Assembly: GCA_965662045.1 (NCBI GenBank)
Contig: CBFIGE010000012.1
Coordinates: 1-64,000 of the forward strand
DNA from: UBA3478 sp965662045
GTDB taxonomy: Bacteria; Bacteroidota; Bacteroidia; Flavobacteriales; Flavobacteriaceae
DNA length: 64,000 bases
Direction of reading: 5' to 3'
The position numbers and the translations under genes are program-made. Shown here piece by piece: positions 35,109-45,600 of this stretch (position 1 is its first letter; every line of letters begins with the position of its first letter). The notes below the pieces were generated by a model, which saw nothing but the letters and a program-made list of their open reading frames with translations, ran no database searches and was not told the origin of the DNA.

Positions 35109-36248
35109 TTAGTTGTTTAAATAGCGATATCTCCTTCGAATTAGATTTGTTGCTTTTCGCTGTAAGGGTTGTGCAAAGGCTTCGAACATTTCTTGAGGTG
35201 GGGGCGGAAGCAACTCTCGCTCTCGAGATAATCGGAGTTCTTCTTTGTTCAAGGCGCGCTTGTCACCCTTGTAGGTTGCCCACTCATTAATCCAAGCATA
35301 AGTGCTGGGAATTTTTTGTTGTAGCAAAACCTCGTCTGTATTTGGATTGACAACAACAACATCTAAAAGACCACCGCTTTCTATTGTCTTACTAAAAATT
35401 CTCAAATCTGCTTCTACTGTGCCGTATACATCGAATGTATTACCAAGACTGTCTTTGACTTCTCCGATTCTCACACTGTCTTTTGAGACCGTTTCTCGCG
35501 TTTCTTTGAGATATACTTGTCCGACGTAGTAGTCATCAAAAGAGAGTTCAATGACTTCGTCAGGCATTCGCCTTTGGTTTCGCAATTCTTCGACATCATA
35601 AAATTGTGCAAATTCAAAATTCATTGCGTTTAGACGCTGGAGTAGTTGTCTAGAAAATAGTCGACTGTTGACCTCTAAGCCTTTACTTCTTACAGGTATT
35701 TTAGTGATGCCGATTATTTCAGTACCCATAGCTCTGGCCTGACCGATGTAATTGTCAATGTTAAGGAAGTCAACCTTGTACGATTTGGCCTTCACAAAAT
35801 AGCGAAAAGCTTGCCTGGCTGCTTCTTTGTTTTGTTGTTCGAGCTGCAGTTGACCTTCTTCGACATAAACCTGAGCACCTATATTTAAGGCTTCGTTTAA
35901 TTCACTTTGGTAATTGACGAGTTTTACCTCAGTTAAACATCCCGGACATTGCATTAATTCTGTATACAAGCGCTGCATTTGGGTGTATTCTCGAATGATA
36001 TCATCCCATTTAAATCGATTTTGACTTGCTTTATAATCCATTACTTTTCGTTCTGTGAGTTGAACAGCAAGCGTATAGGCAGATTTTAAAACGGCTTTCT
36101 CTTTTTTGTTGGATGCTTTTTTGCGCAATTTTTTAATACTGATTTCAACAGCCGCCGCATAGTTCCCCTTTTCAAATTGATTTTTAGAACTTTTACAGGC
36201 CCCTATCAAAATAACAAAGAGTAGAAGATATAATGACTTTTTAAGCAT
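35109..36248 (-). CDS. Lipoprotein with tetratricopeptide-like N-terminal region
   Basis: I use the ATG at 36248 (MLKKSLYLLLFVILIGACKSS), which gives a proper lipoprotein signal with Cys18; an in-frame ATG at 36278 would add ten residues before it. The mature N-terminus (FEKGNYAAAVEISIKKLRKKASN) begins a TPR-like helical repeat; LQLEQQNKEAARQAFRYFVKAK near 140-160 is a second. The C-terminal half carries beta-rich NTFDVYGTVEADLRIFS and a basic ATNLIRRRYRYLNN end. Function unknown. It is the first gene of the operon, 3 bp before the barrel gene, and may recruit cargo. Confidence 0.75.
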   Translation of the reverse strand: MLKKSLYLLLFVILIGACKSSKNQFEKGNYAAAVEISIKKLRKKASNKKEKAVLKSAYTLAVQLTERKVMDYKASQNRFKWDDIIREYTQMQRLYTELMQCPGCLTEVKLVNYQSELNEALNIGAQVYVEEGQLQLEQQNKEAARQAFRYFVKAKSYKVDFLNIDNYIGQARAMGTEIIGITKIPVRSKGLEVNSRLFSRQLLQRLNAMNFEFAQFYDVEELRNQRRMPDEVIELSFDDYYVGQVYLKETRETVSKDSVRIGEVKDSLGNTFDVYGTVEADLRIFSKTIESGGLLDVVVVNPNTDEVLLQQKIPSTYAWINEWATYKGDKRALNKEELRLSRERELLPPPPQEMFEAFAQPLQRKATNLIRRRYRYLNN

Positions 36249-36366
36249 AATTAGGTTGTTATTTGTTGTAAGATACAATCTAAAATCTGAAAATCCACCT
36301 CACTAATACCCTTGTTCTTATTTTGAATTTCTTAATTTCAATGCCCTACATCAACAACAAAAGCTA

Positions 36367-37800
36367 ATGAGGTCTTACTTTTCTTTTCTTATTATAATTG
36401 TTTTAATACTTCAATCTTGTACTGAATCTGAATCAAGAATACACGACACTTATGTACTGAGCAATGTCAATTTAATTGATCCTGTAGATGGATTGTCGTT
36501 AAATAAGTCTCTTTTGATTAGAGAGGGTAAAATAATTCAAATTGTCGAGGCAAATAACAAAAGCGCTTTTGATGGCTATTCACGTTACGACCTCACAGGT
36601 AAATTTTTGATTCCTGGTTTGTGGGATGCACATGTGCATTACGCGTTCAATGATTCGCTGAGGTCTTCAATGAACAGGCTTTTTTTGGCACACGGAATAA
36701 CAAGTGTCAGAGATACCGGTGGTCCTATGGAAATTGTAGGTGAGGTCAAAAAATATACATCAGAACACAGCACAACATCTCCAAATGTATTTTTAGCAGG
36801 CCCTTTAATTGATGGTACACCCAATGTGTATAATAATTCAAGTCCAGCCTATCCATTACTTTCTATAGAAAATAAAGACCAAGAAGAAATCATACATAAT
36901 ACAGCAGGTTTGATTGCTTCAGAGGTCGATTTTTTGAAAGCTTATGAAATGCTGACTGAGAAACAATTCAAGAGCCTGACAAAAATTGCCAAAGCACATA
37001 AACTCAAAGTCACAGGACATATTCCGTTGAGTATGAATTTATTTTCAGCCGTAGAGGCAGGATTAAACGGTATGGAGCATTTGAGAAACTTAGAAATGAC
37101 GGTAGCCTCAAATGCTGAAGATTTGCAAGAAGAACGTTTAGAACTGCTCGATAATAAAGACGACCTAAGTGGTGGACTTTTGAGATCATCAATTCACCAA
37201 AGACAGCGAATTCCTGCGATTAAAGCTGAAGATACTGAGCGTTTTAAAAGAGTGGCTAAATTGCTTGAAGAAAAGCAAGTGTTTCAAACCCCAACTTTAG
37301 TTCTTTACAGGAATTACGCAATCAAGGCGTTTAAAGATTCTTCTTTTTTGAAGGAGTTAAATAAATTACCTGAATTTGTCCGCAATGAATGGACTTCACA
37401 ATTAGCACTTATCGACACCACTACTAATAAAACCTACTCGAATTGGATGTTGAATACAGTAAAGAAACTAAGGACATATGACATACCATTTATGACTGGT
37501 ACAGATACGCCTATAGGTTTTTTGATTCCGGGTAGAAGTCTGCATCTAGAATTAGAACTTTTTGTAATGACAGGGTTTTCAAATTTAGAAGCCCTTCAAG
37601 CGGCAACGATTAATCCAGCTTCGTTTTTTGAACTAGATGATGAGCTCGGGCGAGTGAAAGAGGGTTACCGTGCTGACCTGCTCATTCTTGATTCCAATCC
37701 TTTAGAGGATATTAAAAACACTCAAAAAAGTTATGCGCTTGTAAAAAATGGCCGCTTTTATTCGAAAGAAGAATTGAATACGATGCTGAATTTGAAGTAA
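36367..37800 (+). CDS. Amidohydrolase-family lipoprotein (imidazolonepropionase-like)
   Basis: A 477-residue metal-dependent hydrolase with a lipoprotein signal (LILQSCTES, Cys18). Amidohydrolase metal ligands are seen as HVH in LWDAHVHYAF (near 91-93), His in VTGHIPLS (near 217), His in NGMEHLRNLE (near 236) and Asp in MTGTDTPIG (near 378). The beta-sandwich ends (SNVNLIDPVDGLSLNKSLLI and EGYRADLLILDSNPLEDI) are typical. Such exported members act on peptides or amides; the substrate is unknown. It starts 88 bp from the divergent TPR-lipoprotein gene. Confidence 0.9.
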   Translation: MRSYFSFLIIIVLILQSCTESESRIHDTYVLSNVNLIDPVDGLSLNKSLLIREGKIIQIVEANNKSAFDGYSRYDLTGKFLIPGLWDAHVHYAFNDSLRSSMNRLFLAHGITSVRDTGGPMEIVGEVKKYTSEHSTTSPNVFLAGPLIDGTPNVYNNSSPAYPLLSIENKDQEEIIHNTAGLIASEVDFLKAYEMLTEKQFKSLTKIAKAHKLKVTGHIPLSMNLFSAVEAGLNGMEHLRNLEMTVASNAEDLQEERLELLDNKDDLSGGLLRSSIHQRQRIPAIKAEDTERFKRVAKLLEEKQVFQTPTLVLYRNYAIKAFKDSSFLKELNKLPEFVRNEWTSQLALIDTTTNKTYSNWMLNTVKKLRTYDIPFMTGTDTPIGFLIPGRSLHLELELFVMTGFSNLEALQAATINPASFFELDDELGRVKEGYRADLLILDSNPLEDIKNTQKSYALVKNGRFYSKEELNTMLNLK

Positions 37801-37820
37801 ATTATATTCGCATTTATGCA

Positions 37821-38519
37821 TTAAAACATGCCTCTTGTTTTGATGTCATCAATTAGGCGCTCTAGAAATTCAATATCATTTTCAACCCCGTAGAGTTTGT
37901 AAATTTCATTTCTACGGCGATCACTTAATAATTTTAGAAGCTTGAAGTCTTTGTGTTTATCAAAGATGAGGTCGTTGTTAAGGCTTTCTTCAATGAGGGC
38001 TTTTTCATGAAACCAGGCGCTAATACCCTCTGATATTTTCTGATTGCTACTGTAGTAATTCCTATTGATGAGTGAACCTACGGATTCAATTTCGTTTCTC
38101 AATTCTTTACGCTCAATTTTAAGAATTAAACCAGAGTTTTGAAGTGAGTTGAAATACATGTTCTTCGCAGAAAACCCGTAAGAATTTGATAGGATGAATT
38201 CAATTCTTTCATTGTTATCATACAAGTTGTCTTGATGATATTTTTTGATTTTCTGTGAGGAGATTTCATTCCAATTTGAGGTGGTGCTGTCCGAAACCTC
38301 AATAACAGATTTTAGTGTTCCTCGTAGTGATATGAGCGAAAAATAGTTTTGCTCTAATTCGTATAAGAGATTGTTTTCAAGTATTTCAAGTTCAGCCTGT
38401 TCTTTGTTGAATTGAATGTATCGTTCTACAGCAAAAGAGCCCAATATGGAAATGAAAATAGCAAGGGCATTGAAAACGGTCTCCTTTTTCAGAAATGAAG
38501 TATACATGGTTTTAATCAA
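37821..38519 (-). CDS. DUF6090-like membrane protein (second copy)
   Basis: A 232-residue protein with one membrane helix (about 16-33, ending GSFAVERYIQF) and a long charged helical region. The helix followed by VERYIQFNKEQAELEILENNLLYELEQN matches the layout of the 23904-24677 protein (VENYRETYLEETRSERLLNSL), so the two look like distant paralogues. It is convergent with the amidohydrolase gene. Function unknown. Confidence 0.65.
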   Translation of the reverse strand: MIKTMYTSFLKKETVFNALAIFISILGSFAVERYIQFNKEQAELEILENNLLYELEQNYFSLISLRGTLKSVIEVSDSTTSNWNEISSQKIKKYHQDNLYDNNERIEFILSNSYGFSAKNMYFNSLQNSGLILKIERKELRNEIESVGSLINRNYYSSNQKISEGISAWFHEKALIEESLNNDLIFDKHKDFKLLKLLSDRRRNEIYKLYGVENDIEFLERLIDDIKTRGMF

Positions 38520-38624
38520 TAGATTGCTCCTCTAATATAACATTAGTTCTTTGATCCTGTTGAAAACAAACAGTTTAGGATTCTTCTTCTTCTATAAATG
38601 GATAATTATATCTAATTTAAATTT

Positions 38625-40058
38625 ATGAGAATGAATGCTTTTATAGTTTTATCCGTGTTTTTTTTAATGAGCTCCTGTCAAAAGCAGAAGGATCAAACTC
38701 CAAATGTTATTGTCATTCTTTTGGATGATCTAGGTTATTCTGACGTTGGTTTTAACGGTGCTAAAGATATTTTTACTCCTTTTATTGATGAATTGGCGAA
38801 GCAAAGTGTTGTTTTTGATAACGCCTATGTGTCTTATCCTGTGTGCTCACCGAGCCGCGCAGGTTTGTTGACGGGTCGATATCAAGATCACTTCGGTTAC
38901 GGTCTCAATGTGCTATTTGCTCCGAAGGATGAACATATGGGATTACCCAAAACTGAATTTACCCTAGCCGACCTATTTAAAACCAAAAATTATAGGACAT
39001 CAGCCATTGGAAAATGGCATTTAGGTGCGCATGAATCTCTTAGACCACGGCAACGTGGTTTTGATGAGTTTTTTGGATTTTTAAGTGGTGGACATCGCTA
39101 TTTTCCGCACGAATGGATTTTAGAAGATGAAACAGCCGTAAAAAGTCAGTACGATGCGTACAAAACAAAATTGCTTAAAAATGGCACTAGAGTTGAGGAA
39201 AACGAATACCTCACAGACGCACTCTCAAGAGAAGCCGTTGATTTTATCGGGCGTAATTCGAATCAACCCTTTTTTCTTTATCTCTCATACAATGCACCTC
39301 ATAGTCCTTTGCAAGCAACTCAAAAATATCTCGACCGTTATGAACATTTACCCGACGGTAAACGTAAAACCTATGCAGCAATGGTTAGTGCTGTAGACGA
39401 TGGGGTAGGTGCTATAGTAAAATCTTTAAAAGAACACCAACTCAAAGAGAATACCATCATTTATTTTTTATCTGACAATGGGGGTTCTAGGTTTAACGGA
39501 TCTCAAAATACGCCACTACGCGGTCATAAAGGCGAATTGTTTGAGGGAGGAATTAAAGTACCTTTTTTTATGCATTGGCCAACAAAATTAGAAGGAGGGC
39601 GACGCTATCAAAAGCCCATTATTACACTAGATATATTCGCTACACTTAAATCTATAGTACATCCTGACCTTAGACTTCCTAATGAAATTCAAGGAACCAA
39701 TTTAATGCCTTTTTTGACGGAGGTTAACAAAGAAGCGCCACATCCATATCTTTTCTGGAGAAACAACGGTCATCAGCCCCCACTTGAAAACGGAACTCGC
39801 CCGAGATACATCACCTGGTCGGTGAGAACACCAAATACTAAACTTCTGATACGCAAAAGTGATACCATGTTATTTGATATGAAGTATGATCGCTCTGAGA
39901 CGATTAACCTCAAAGATTCATTAAGTCGAGAATTAGAGTTGCTAGATCATGAAATTCAGAAGTGGAATGCTTTTAATATAGATCCTGTTTTTATGGGTCT
40001 AAAAGACAATAAACGTTACAATGAATTGCACCCTGATCGATTTACTCAAAACGATTAA
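38625..40058 (+). CDS. Sulfatase lipoprotein (arylsulfatase type)
   Basis: A 477-residue type I sulfatase with a lipoprotein signal (LMSSCQKQ, Cys18). The formylglycine motif CSPSRAGLLTGR places the modified Cys at residue 74; metal ligands are in ILLDDLGYSD (Asp34, Asp35) and FLSDNGGS (near 287), and the lysine in IGKWHLG is conserved. FGly formation needs a sulfatase-maturing enzyme elsewhere in the genome. Such exported enzymes remove sulfate from algal or host glycans. It stands alone; no glycosidase cluster surrounds it. Confidence 0.93.
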   Translation: MRMNAFIVLSVFFLMSSCQKQKDQTPNVIVILLDDLGYSDVGFNGAKDIFTPFIDELAKQSVVFDNAYVSYPVCSPSRAGLLTGRYQDHFGYGLNVLFAPKDEHMGLPKTEFTLADLFKTKNYRTSAIGKWHLGAHESLRPRQRGFDEFFGFLSGGHRYFPHEWILEDETAVKSQYDAYKTKLLKNGTRVEENEYLTDALSREAVDFIGRNSNQPFFLYLSYNAPHSPLQATQKYLDRYEHLPDGKRKTYAAMVSAVDDGVGAIVKSLKEHQLKENTIIYFLSDNGGSRFNGSQNTPLRGHKGELFEGGIKVPFFMHWPTKLEGGRRYQKPIITLDIFATLKSIVHPDLRLPNEIQGTNLMPFLTEVNKEAPHPYLFWRNNGHQPPLENGTRPRYITWSVRTPNTKLLIRKSDTMLFDMKYDRSETINLKDSLSRELELLDHEIQKWNAFNIDPVFMGLKDNKRYNELHPDRFTQND

Positions 40059-40146
40059 TTCAGAAAGCCGCGATTTTTATTGAATTTTTAGTAGGGTATA
40101 ATCCCTTTGAGGTGTTTATGTAATAAATACTAAGCTTAAAAACGCT

Positions 40147-41016
40147 ATGAAACTGTCCCAAATCTTCCTTTTTATTACCGTACTCTCATTTTTCGCCTGT
40201 GACAAAGGAGAGGAATTAACTCCAGACGAAGCGCCCGGAAGTACCATGTTACTCATTGGAAATAGTTTTTTTAGACCCTATGCGAGTAATCTTGAAAATG
40301 TAGCCTTAGATGCTGGTTTCAGTAACCACAATGCTAATGTTGTATTTCGTGGGGGCGAATATGGGCGTCCTATCAACTTTTGGAACGACGCTAACAGTGC
40401 AGAACATCAGGAAATTAAAGCCATTCTCGATGGAGGTGGAATCGAGATTTTTGGAATGACCGCTGGTGCAGGTATAGAGAATAACACTATTGATGGTCAT
40501 CGTTCATGGATAGCCTACGCATTGCAAAACAACCCTGAGGTTAGTGTTTTTATCGCAATACCACCTATTGACTTTCCTGCAGGAGAAACCAATGGACCTC
40601 GACCAGATTGGCAGACATTCGCTGAAGAAAATGGCTTTAATAACGTAACAGAATTGTACGACTATTACGTAAATGATATTGTACACAAACAAATAGTAGA
40701 CCCCTTGCGAGTTGAATTCCCTTCTACTAAAATATTTACCATTCCAACAGGTTGGGCTACATTGAATTTAGCTGAAATGAATCAAGAAGGTTTGCTTTTA
40801 GACGAAATCGATATGTTTGGCCCAAAACCCACCTCAATCTTTACCGATGAAAAAGGTCATCAAGGTCAAATAGTAATCGAAACAGGTACATTAGTGTGGC
40901 TTGAGGCAATCTACAATATTGATCTTAATACCAATAGCTACGAAACAGGATTTACCACTGACCTGCATTCAATAGCTAGTGAAATCAGTAGTAATCACGA
41001 CTCGAACTACAAATAG
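40147..41016 (+). CDS. SGNH-hydrolase-like lipoprotein
   Basis: A 289-residue lipoprotein (SFFACDKGEE, Cys18). After the signal, MLLIGNSFFRPY (residues about 34-45) resembles block I of SGNH esterases, where GNS carries the catalytic serine, and TDEKGHQGQIV near 237 resembles the DxxH block V. The middle block (VFRGGEYGRPINFW) is less clear. A role in deacylating or deacetylating glycans is possible but unproven. It follows the sulfatase with an 88 bp gap on the same strand. Confidence 0.65.
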   Translation: MKLSQIFLFITVLSFFACDKGEELTPDEAPGSTMLLIGNSFFRPYASNLENVALDAGFSNHNANVVFRGGEYGRPINFWNDANSAEHQEIKAILDGGGIEIFGMTAGAGIENNTIDGHRSWIAYALQNNPEVSVFIAIPPIDFPAGETNGPRPDWQTFAEENGFNNVTELYDYYVNDIVHKQIVDPLRVEFPSTKIFTIPTGWATLNLAEMNQEGLLLDEIDMFGPKPTSIFTDEKGHQGQIVIETGTLVWLEAIYNIDLNTNSYETGFTTDLHSIASEISSNHDSNYK

Positions 41017-41039
41017 TTTTTAGACCTGAGCAGAATTTA

Positions 41040-42248
41040 TTATGAAACTGCCGTTTCAAAGCCCATAAATCGCCCTTTTTTGGCCTTTGACAAGCGATGG
41101 ATTAAAACATCTCCAAGTCCAGTAGAGGGGGTGAGGATTCCCGCTTTATGTGAAGATGCACTGTGATCGTCTAATGCCAAGCACAACCCAAGTTCTGCTA
41201 ACATTTTTGATGTTGCTCCATAACCTGGATCTCCTTTGCCTGATATTTTGATTTTTGCGCGTTTTGAGTGGCTCCTAGCCATAAGTTCGATTTTAAAACC
41301 TCCACTACGAAGTAACCAAGGTGGTGGACCTTCTCCAGATTTTGGCTTGAAATTGATCGGCTGACCTAAAAAATAGCCAAACCCGCTGATGGCGTACATC
41401 AGAAATATACGAACCCACATTCCTAGAGAGGCACATTCACTGTAAGTTGTATTTACATGCTCTTCTCTGAGTGCGTAGCTTCGGCGAACAACTCGTGCAT
41501 TGATCGGGGCCATAAAAAATTTATGGACCATTCCATATCTCCGATCTAAAGCTCTTTTGAATTTTCGAGGCATACCATCGGCTGTGGATGAATCACTTGT
41601 TTCAATACCGGTAATGCCTGGTGTTAGAACGTATGGATTATTGGCCATAATATCTGTAAATCGACCTGATTTTCGAGCTCGAACACTTACCTTACCTGAA
41701 TTTAAGGTGCCGCCAGAAAACGAGCCCGTGTATTTGGTATAGACTGCGCGAATATTAATTTGACTATCGACTTGGTCTTGTACTGCTTTTCGTGCGATGT
41801 ATGCACCCAAATCTGATGGTATAGAATCTACACCGCCACCGAGTATGATTTTTGCTCCTGATTCACATGCAGTTTCGTGAAACGCCTCAACCATTTCAGC
41901 TTGCCAAAATCCTTCTCCAGCCAAATCAGAATAATGAACACCTTCGCGTGCGCAAGCTCCCAACAATTCCGCTCCGTTGTTTGCAGCATAAGGTCCAGCG
42001 CAGTTTAGAATCACGCTACTTTTTTTAACCATCTCATTTACAGCTTCACTATTTTCAAGATCTACGCAAAAAACCTTTGGCTCGCTTTTAAGTGCTGCTG
42101 CAAGTTTGTCGAGTTTAGTTTGAGTTCGACCGGCTATAGCCCATTGCTTATCTTGAAGTTCGGGATGTGTATCTAGATAGTGAGCGACCAGTGTTCCTGT
42201 GAATCCAGTTGCTCCATATACCGTTAAGTAGCGTGATGCTTTAGACAT
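41040..42248 (-). CDS. Saccharopine dehydrogenase-like / trans-acting enoyl reductase family protein
   Basis: A 402-residue oxidoreductase. The Rossmann motif VYGATGFTGTLVAHYLD opens the protein (residues 9-25), followed by WAIAGRTQTKLDKLA and the conserved GGGVDSIPSDLGAYIARK near 139-156. A C-terminal LPSTGLGDVL-type segment (here LTPSTGLGDVLIHRL) is typical. These proteins use NADP and act on polyketide-lipid or amino-acid substrates; the exact reaction is unknown. It is 4 bp downstream of the DUF805 gene on the same strand. Confidence 0.85.
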   Translation of the reverse strand: MSKASRYLTVYGATGFTGTLVAHYLDTHPELQDKQWAIAGRTQTKLDKLAAALKSEPKVFCVDLENSEAVNEMVKKSSVILNCAGPYAANNGAELLGACAREGVHYSDLAGEGFWQAEMVEAFHETACESGAKIILGGGVDSIPSDLGAYIARKAVQDQVDSQINIRAVYTKYTGSFSGGTLNSGKVSVRARKSGRFTDIMANNPYVLTPGITGIETSDSSTADGMPRKFKRALDRRYGMVHKFFMAPINARVVRRSYALREEHVNTTYSECASLGMWVRIFLMYAISGFGYFLGQPINFKPKSGEGPPPWLLRSGGFKIELMARSHSKRAKIKISGKGDPGYGATSKMLAELGLCLALDDHSASSHKAGILTPSTGLGDVLIHRLSKAKKGRFMGFETAVS

Positions 42249-42252
42249 ATAA

Positions 42253-42654
42253 TTATACTTCCTTAGGGTTAGGGCCGTATTTGTTTTCTCCTGGATTACT
42301 GTTTGTGAGATATAACACCAATAACCAAATGGCTCCTATCAGGGGAATGAGTGCGATTAAAAGCATCCAACCACTCTTACCCACATCGTGGAGTCTTCTT
42401 ACGGCTACGGCAAGACCTGGAATGAAAACCAATAAGGCATAGACCACATATAAAATACCTAAATCGACGCCATCATTGGTTGTTAGTGTTATATCTAAAT
42501 CGAGGCTATCAATGGTTGTTCCCAACCTATAATCTAGGAAAAATAATAGTCCACCAATGATTGAATTGATGATGTTGTAAATCCAATATTCTTTTCTTCT
42601 TGCTCGACCGTTAAAATCGGCATACTGTTTTAAAACTTTAATGTAATAATTCAT
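42253..42654 (-). CDS. DUF805 family membrane protein
   Basis: A 133-residue membrane protein with three or four helices. The DUF805 signature FNGRARRKEYWIYNI (residues 14-28) and VRRLHDVGKSGWMLLIALIPLIGAIWLL (near 84-111) are both present. The family is common and of unknown function. It lies 4 bp before the enoyl-reductase-like gene and 17 bp after the tricorn-like protease gene, all in one direction. Confidence 0.9.
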   Translation of the reverse strand: MNYYIKVLKQYADFNGRARRKEYWIYNIINSIIGGLLFFLDYRLGTTIDSLDLDITLTTNDGVDLGILYVVYALLVFIPGLAVAVRRLHDVGKSGWMLLIALIPLIGAIWLLVLYLTNSNPGENKYGPNPKEV

Positions 42655-42671
42655 AAGGTGTAGTTTATGGT

Positions 42672-45600
42672 TTATTTATTTTGAGTGTCTTGAAGCATTT
42701 CGTCAATGGCACGCTCGAGCTGTTGATCTCGACCTGTATCAATGACCCCTGGCCAATTTTTGACTTTGATGCTTGGTTCAGTTTGTAAATTTTCCATCCA
42801 ACGGCCGGCTTTGTCTTTCGCACTTACAGGAACTACTCCCCAGCGTGATCCATTGGGCAAACCTTCCCATCCCGCAAACGAACAGGTTCCAGGAACAGGC
42901 ATTCCAACCGTTTTACCAATTTCTAAATCGGTGTATCCTTGTGCAAAACAGTGACCGTCACTGTAATTTGATTCGTTGAACATGACAAGAGTAGGTTTAG
43001 TCCAGCGCGATGTCGGTTCTCCACCTACAACCTTAGTTGCTGTTGCATAGGTAATGAATCCTTCCCCTGTGAAGAACATGGCTAAATCTGCAACAAGATC
43101 TCCACCTCCGTTAAAACGAGTATCAACAATGACGCCGTCACGGTCGAAATACTTGCCCATCATATCGTCGTAAATGGATCGATAGGGTCCATCTGACATG
43201 CCGGGTATGTGCACATAACCCAATTTACCTTGAGACTTTTGCTCAACCTCTTTTTCGTTCATTTTCACAAATCGATTGTAGAGTAAGGTTCTAAGTTTAC
43301 GCAGTGAAATGGGTTGAACCGTAATGCTTTCGGTTTTATTGCTCGAAGGATCGAAAAGCTCTAAAAGGGTATAATCTCCTGCTTTCCGATTGAGATATGT
43401 TGCAAAGTCTCGTTCAGGTGTTACACGCTTTCCGTCGATACTGGTAATAATCATACCTGCCTTGACTTTAAATTTTGCCTTGTCTAGTGGTCCACCTTTA
43501 ATGACTTCAGTAATCTTAATTCCGTCTTTTTTGTAGTTGTAGTCAAAGAAGATTCCAAGTGATGCTGTAGCATCCGGGTTTTCTGCCTTTGTGCTGTATC
43601 TTCCTCCTGCATGGGAAACATTTAATTCACCCAATAATTCAGAAATCATTTCGGCAAATTCATGTCCATTAGAGAGGTGTGGAACGTACTTTTGATATTC
43701 TTCTTTTAACAAATCCCAGTCCATACCGTGAAAGGTGGGCTCATAAAAAATATTTTTGGTTCTAATCCAGACGTGATCAAACATGTATTGGCGTTCTGCT
43801 GCTACATTGAGTGTCATTTCACTGCGTATGGCAATCGGTTTTTTACTGCCTTTTTCAGGATCTATTTTAGTGATTTTTCCTCCACTTAGCAGGTATAGAT
43901 TTTTCATATCCTTATCCCATGAAAGCGATCCACTACCATTGACCTTTATAGCCAGTTTGGTCTCTTTAGTTCTCAGGTCAGTCATCCACAAGTTTTGTTT
44001 GCCTTCAAAGGCAGCCATATAGTACAATTTATTGCCGTCTTTGTTTAGAACTGCATCACCTAAACTCGAAGAGTGAATAGTAAATCTTGCTTTTCGTTCT
44101 TTGAGGTCTTCCCAATCGAATTGGAGTGGTTTCTCTTCTTTTGTTTTATCGTCTTTGGACTTCTTGGCTTTTTTCTTTTTTGAACTTTCTTCTGGCTTAT
44201 CTTCTTCGCTGCTTTGTTCTTCAATGGCCTGCATCAATTCGTACTCTTCTTTATTTAGGCTGTATTCGTCCCAACCTTCTTGGGTAAAGAACATACTGTA
44301 TACATCTCTTTGAGAACGACCACTGGTGGCATAACTTTTTAAACCGTTGCGATTGCTAAACCAAATCATTTGTTTGCCTTTATTCACCCACTTTGGTCTA
44401 GAATCGTAATATCCACTTTCGGTAAGATTCATGCATTTTGAGCCATCAGCGGCCATGAGTAGTATTTCGGAATTACTGAGACTTTTACTCCAGTCAACAA
44501 GTAACCACTTAGAATCAGGGCTCCAAGTGAAATATTTATCGCCGTCTCTCATGTGGAATAAGTCTTCATCGTTGAGTAATTCAACCTCATTACCTGTTGC
44601 GATATCTCTGACTTTAATAAATCTTCGATTGGCAACGTAGGCCAATTTTTTACCATCAGGAGAGAACGAAGGCAGGTAATTGTCAACGGTATTACTGATC
44701 ATGGACTCTTCTACAATTAATGTTGAGGCAAAGAAGAAGGGCTCTTGAGCTTCTCGCGATCTACGTGCTTTGTAGATACTCCATTTGCCATTTCTCTCAG
44801 AAGCGTAAACCAAGTGTTTGCCGTCTGCTGTCCAAGTTAAAAATCGCTCTTGTTCAGCAGTACTTGTGATTCTTTTGGTTAAGGCCCCGTCAACAGAAGT
44901 TACAAAGACTTCACCTCTGGCGATAAAGGCAATTTCTTTTCCGTTTGGAGAGATGGACATCTCTCTCACGTCTCCTTTTATAGTGACTACGTTTTCGCTG
45001 TTTTCTACATCTTGACGAATGATATTGACTTCTACCTTTTTAGGGGTTTGCCCTTCTTGTAGGGTATATATTTGCCCATCATACCCGAAGGAAAGAGTGC
45101 CACTACCCATACTGAGAAAACGCACCGGATGCAGGTCAAACGAAGTTAATTGTTGATTTTTTTCAGGATTGTCAATGCTTGTTTTGTGCACATTAAACGT
45201 TCCGCTTTCTTCACTGAGGTAATAAAATCCTTTTTCATCAGCGGTAAAAATAGGTTGCCGATCTTCTCCAGCCCGACTAATGAGCATTTGGTGTTTATCG
45301 GTTAAGGCGTCGTACATCCAAATATCTCTTGTGATTGCACTTACATGATGCTTTCTCCATTCATTTTCTCCTCCTTTTTTGTCGTGATAAAGCATTTTGC
45401 TGCCGTCTTTACTGACTTGAACGTATTCTGCTGGAATTGTGAAGACTTGATTTACTCGGCCACCATCAACCGGCACAGCATAGAGCTCAGGTTGAGAACC
45501 TGTGGGATATTGTCTATGTTCTTTATTGTCCATGCGCTGGCCCCCAAAAACAACACTTTTTCCATCGTGTGAAAAACTATAAGGAGATTCGTTGTTTGAA

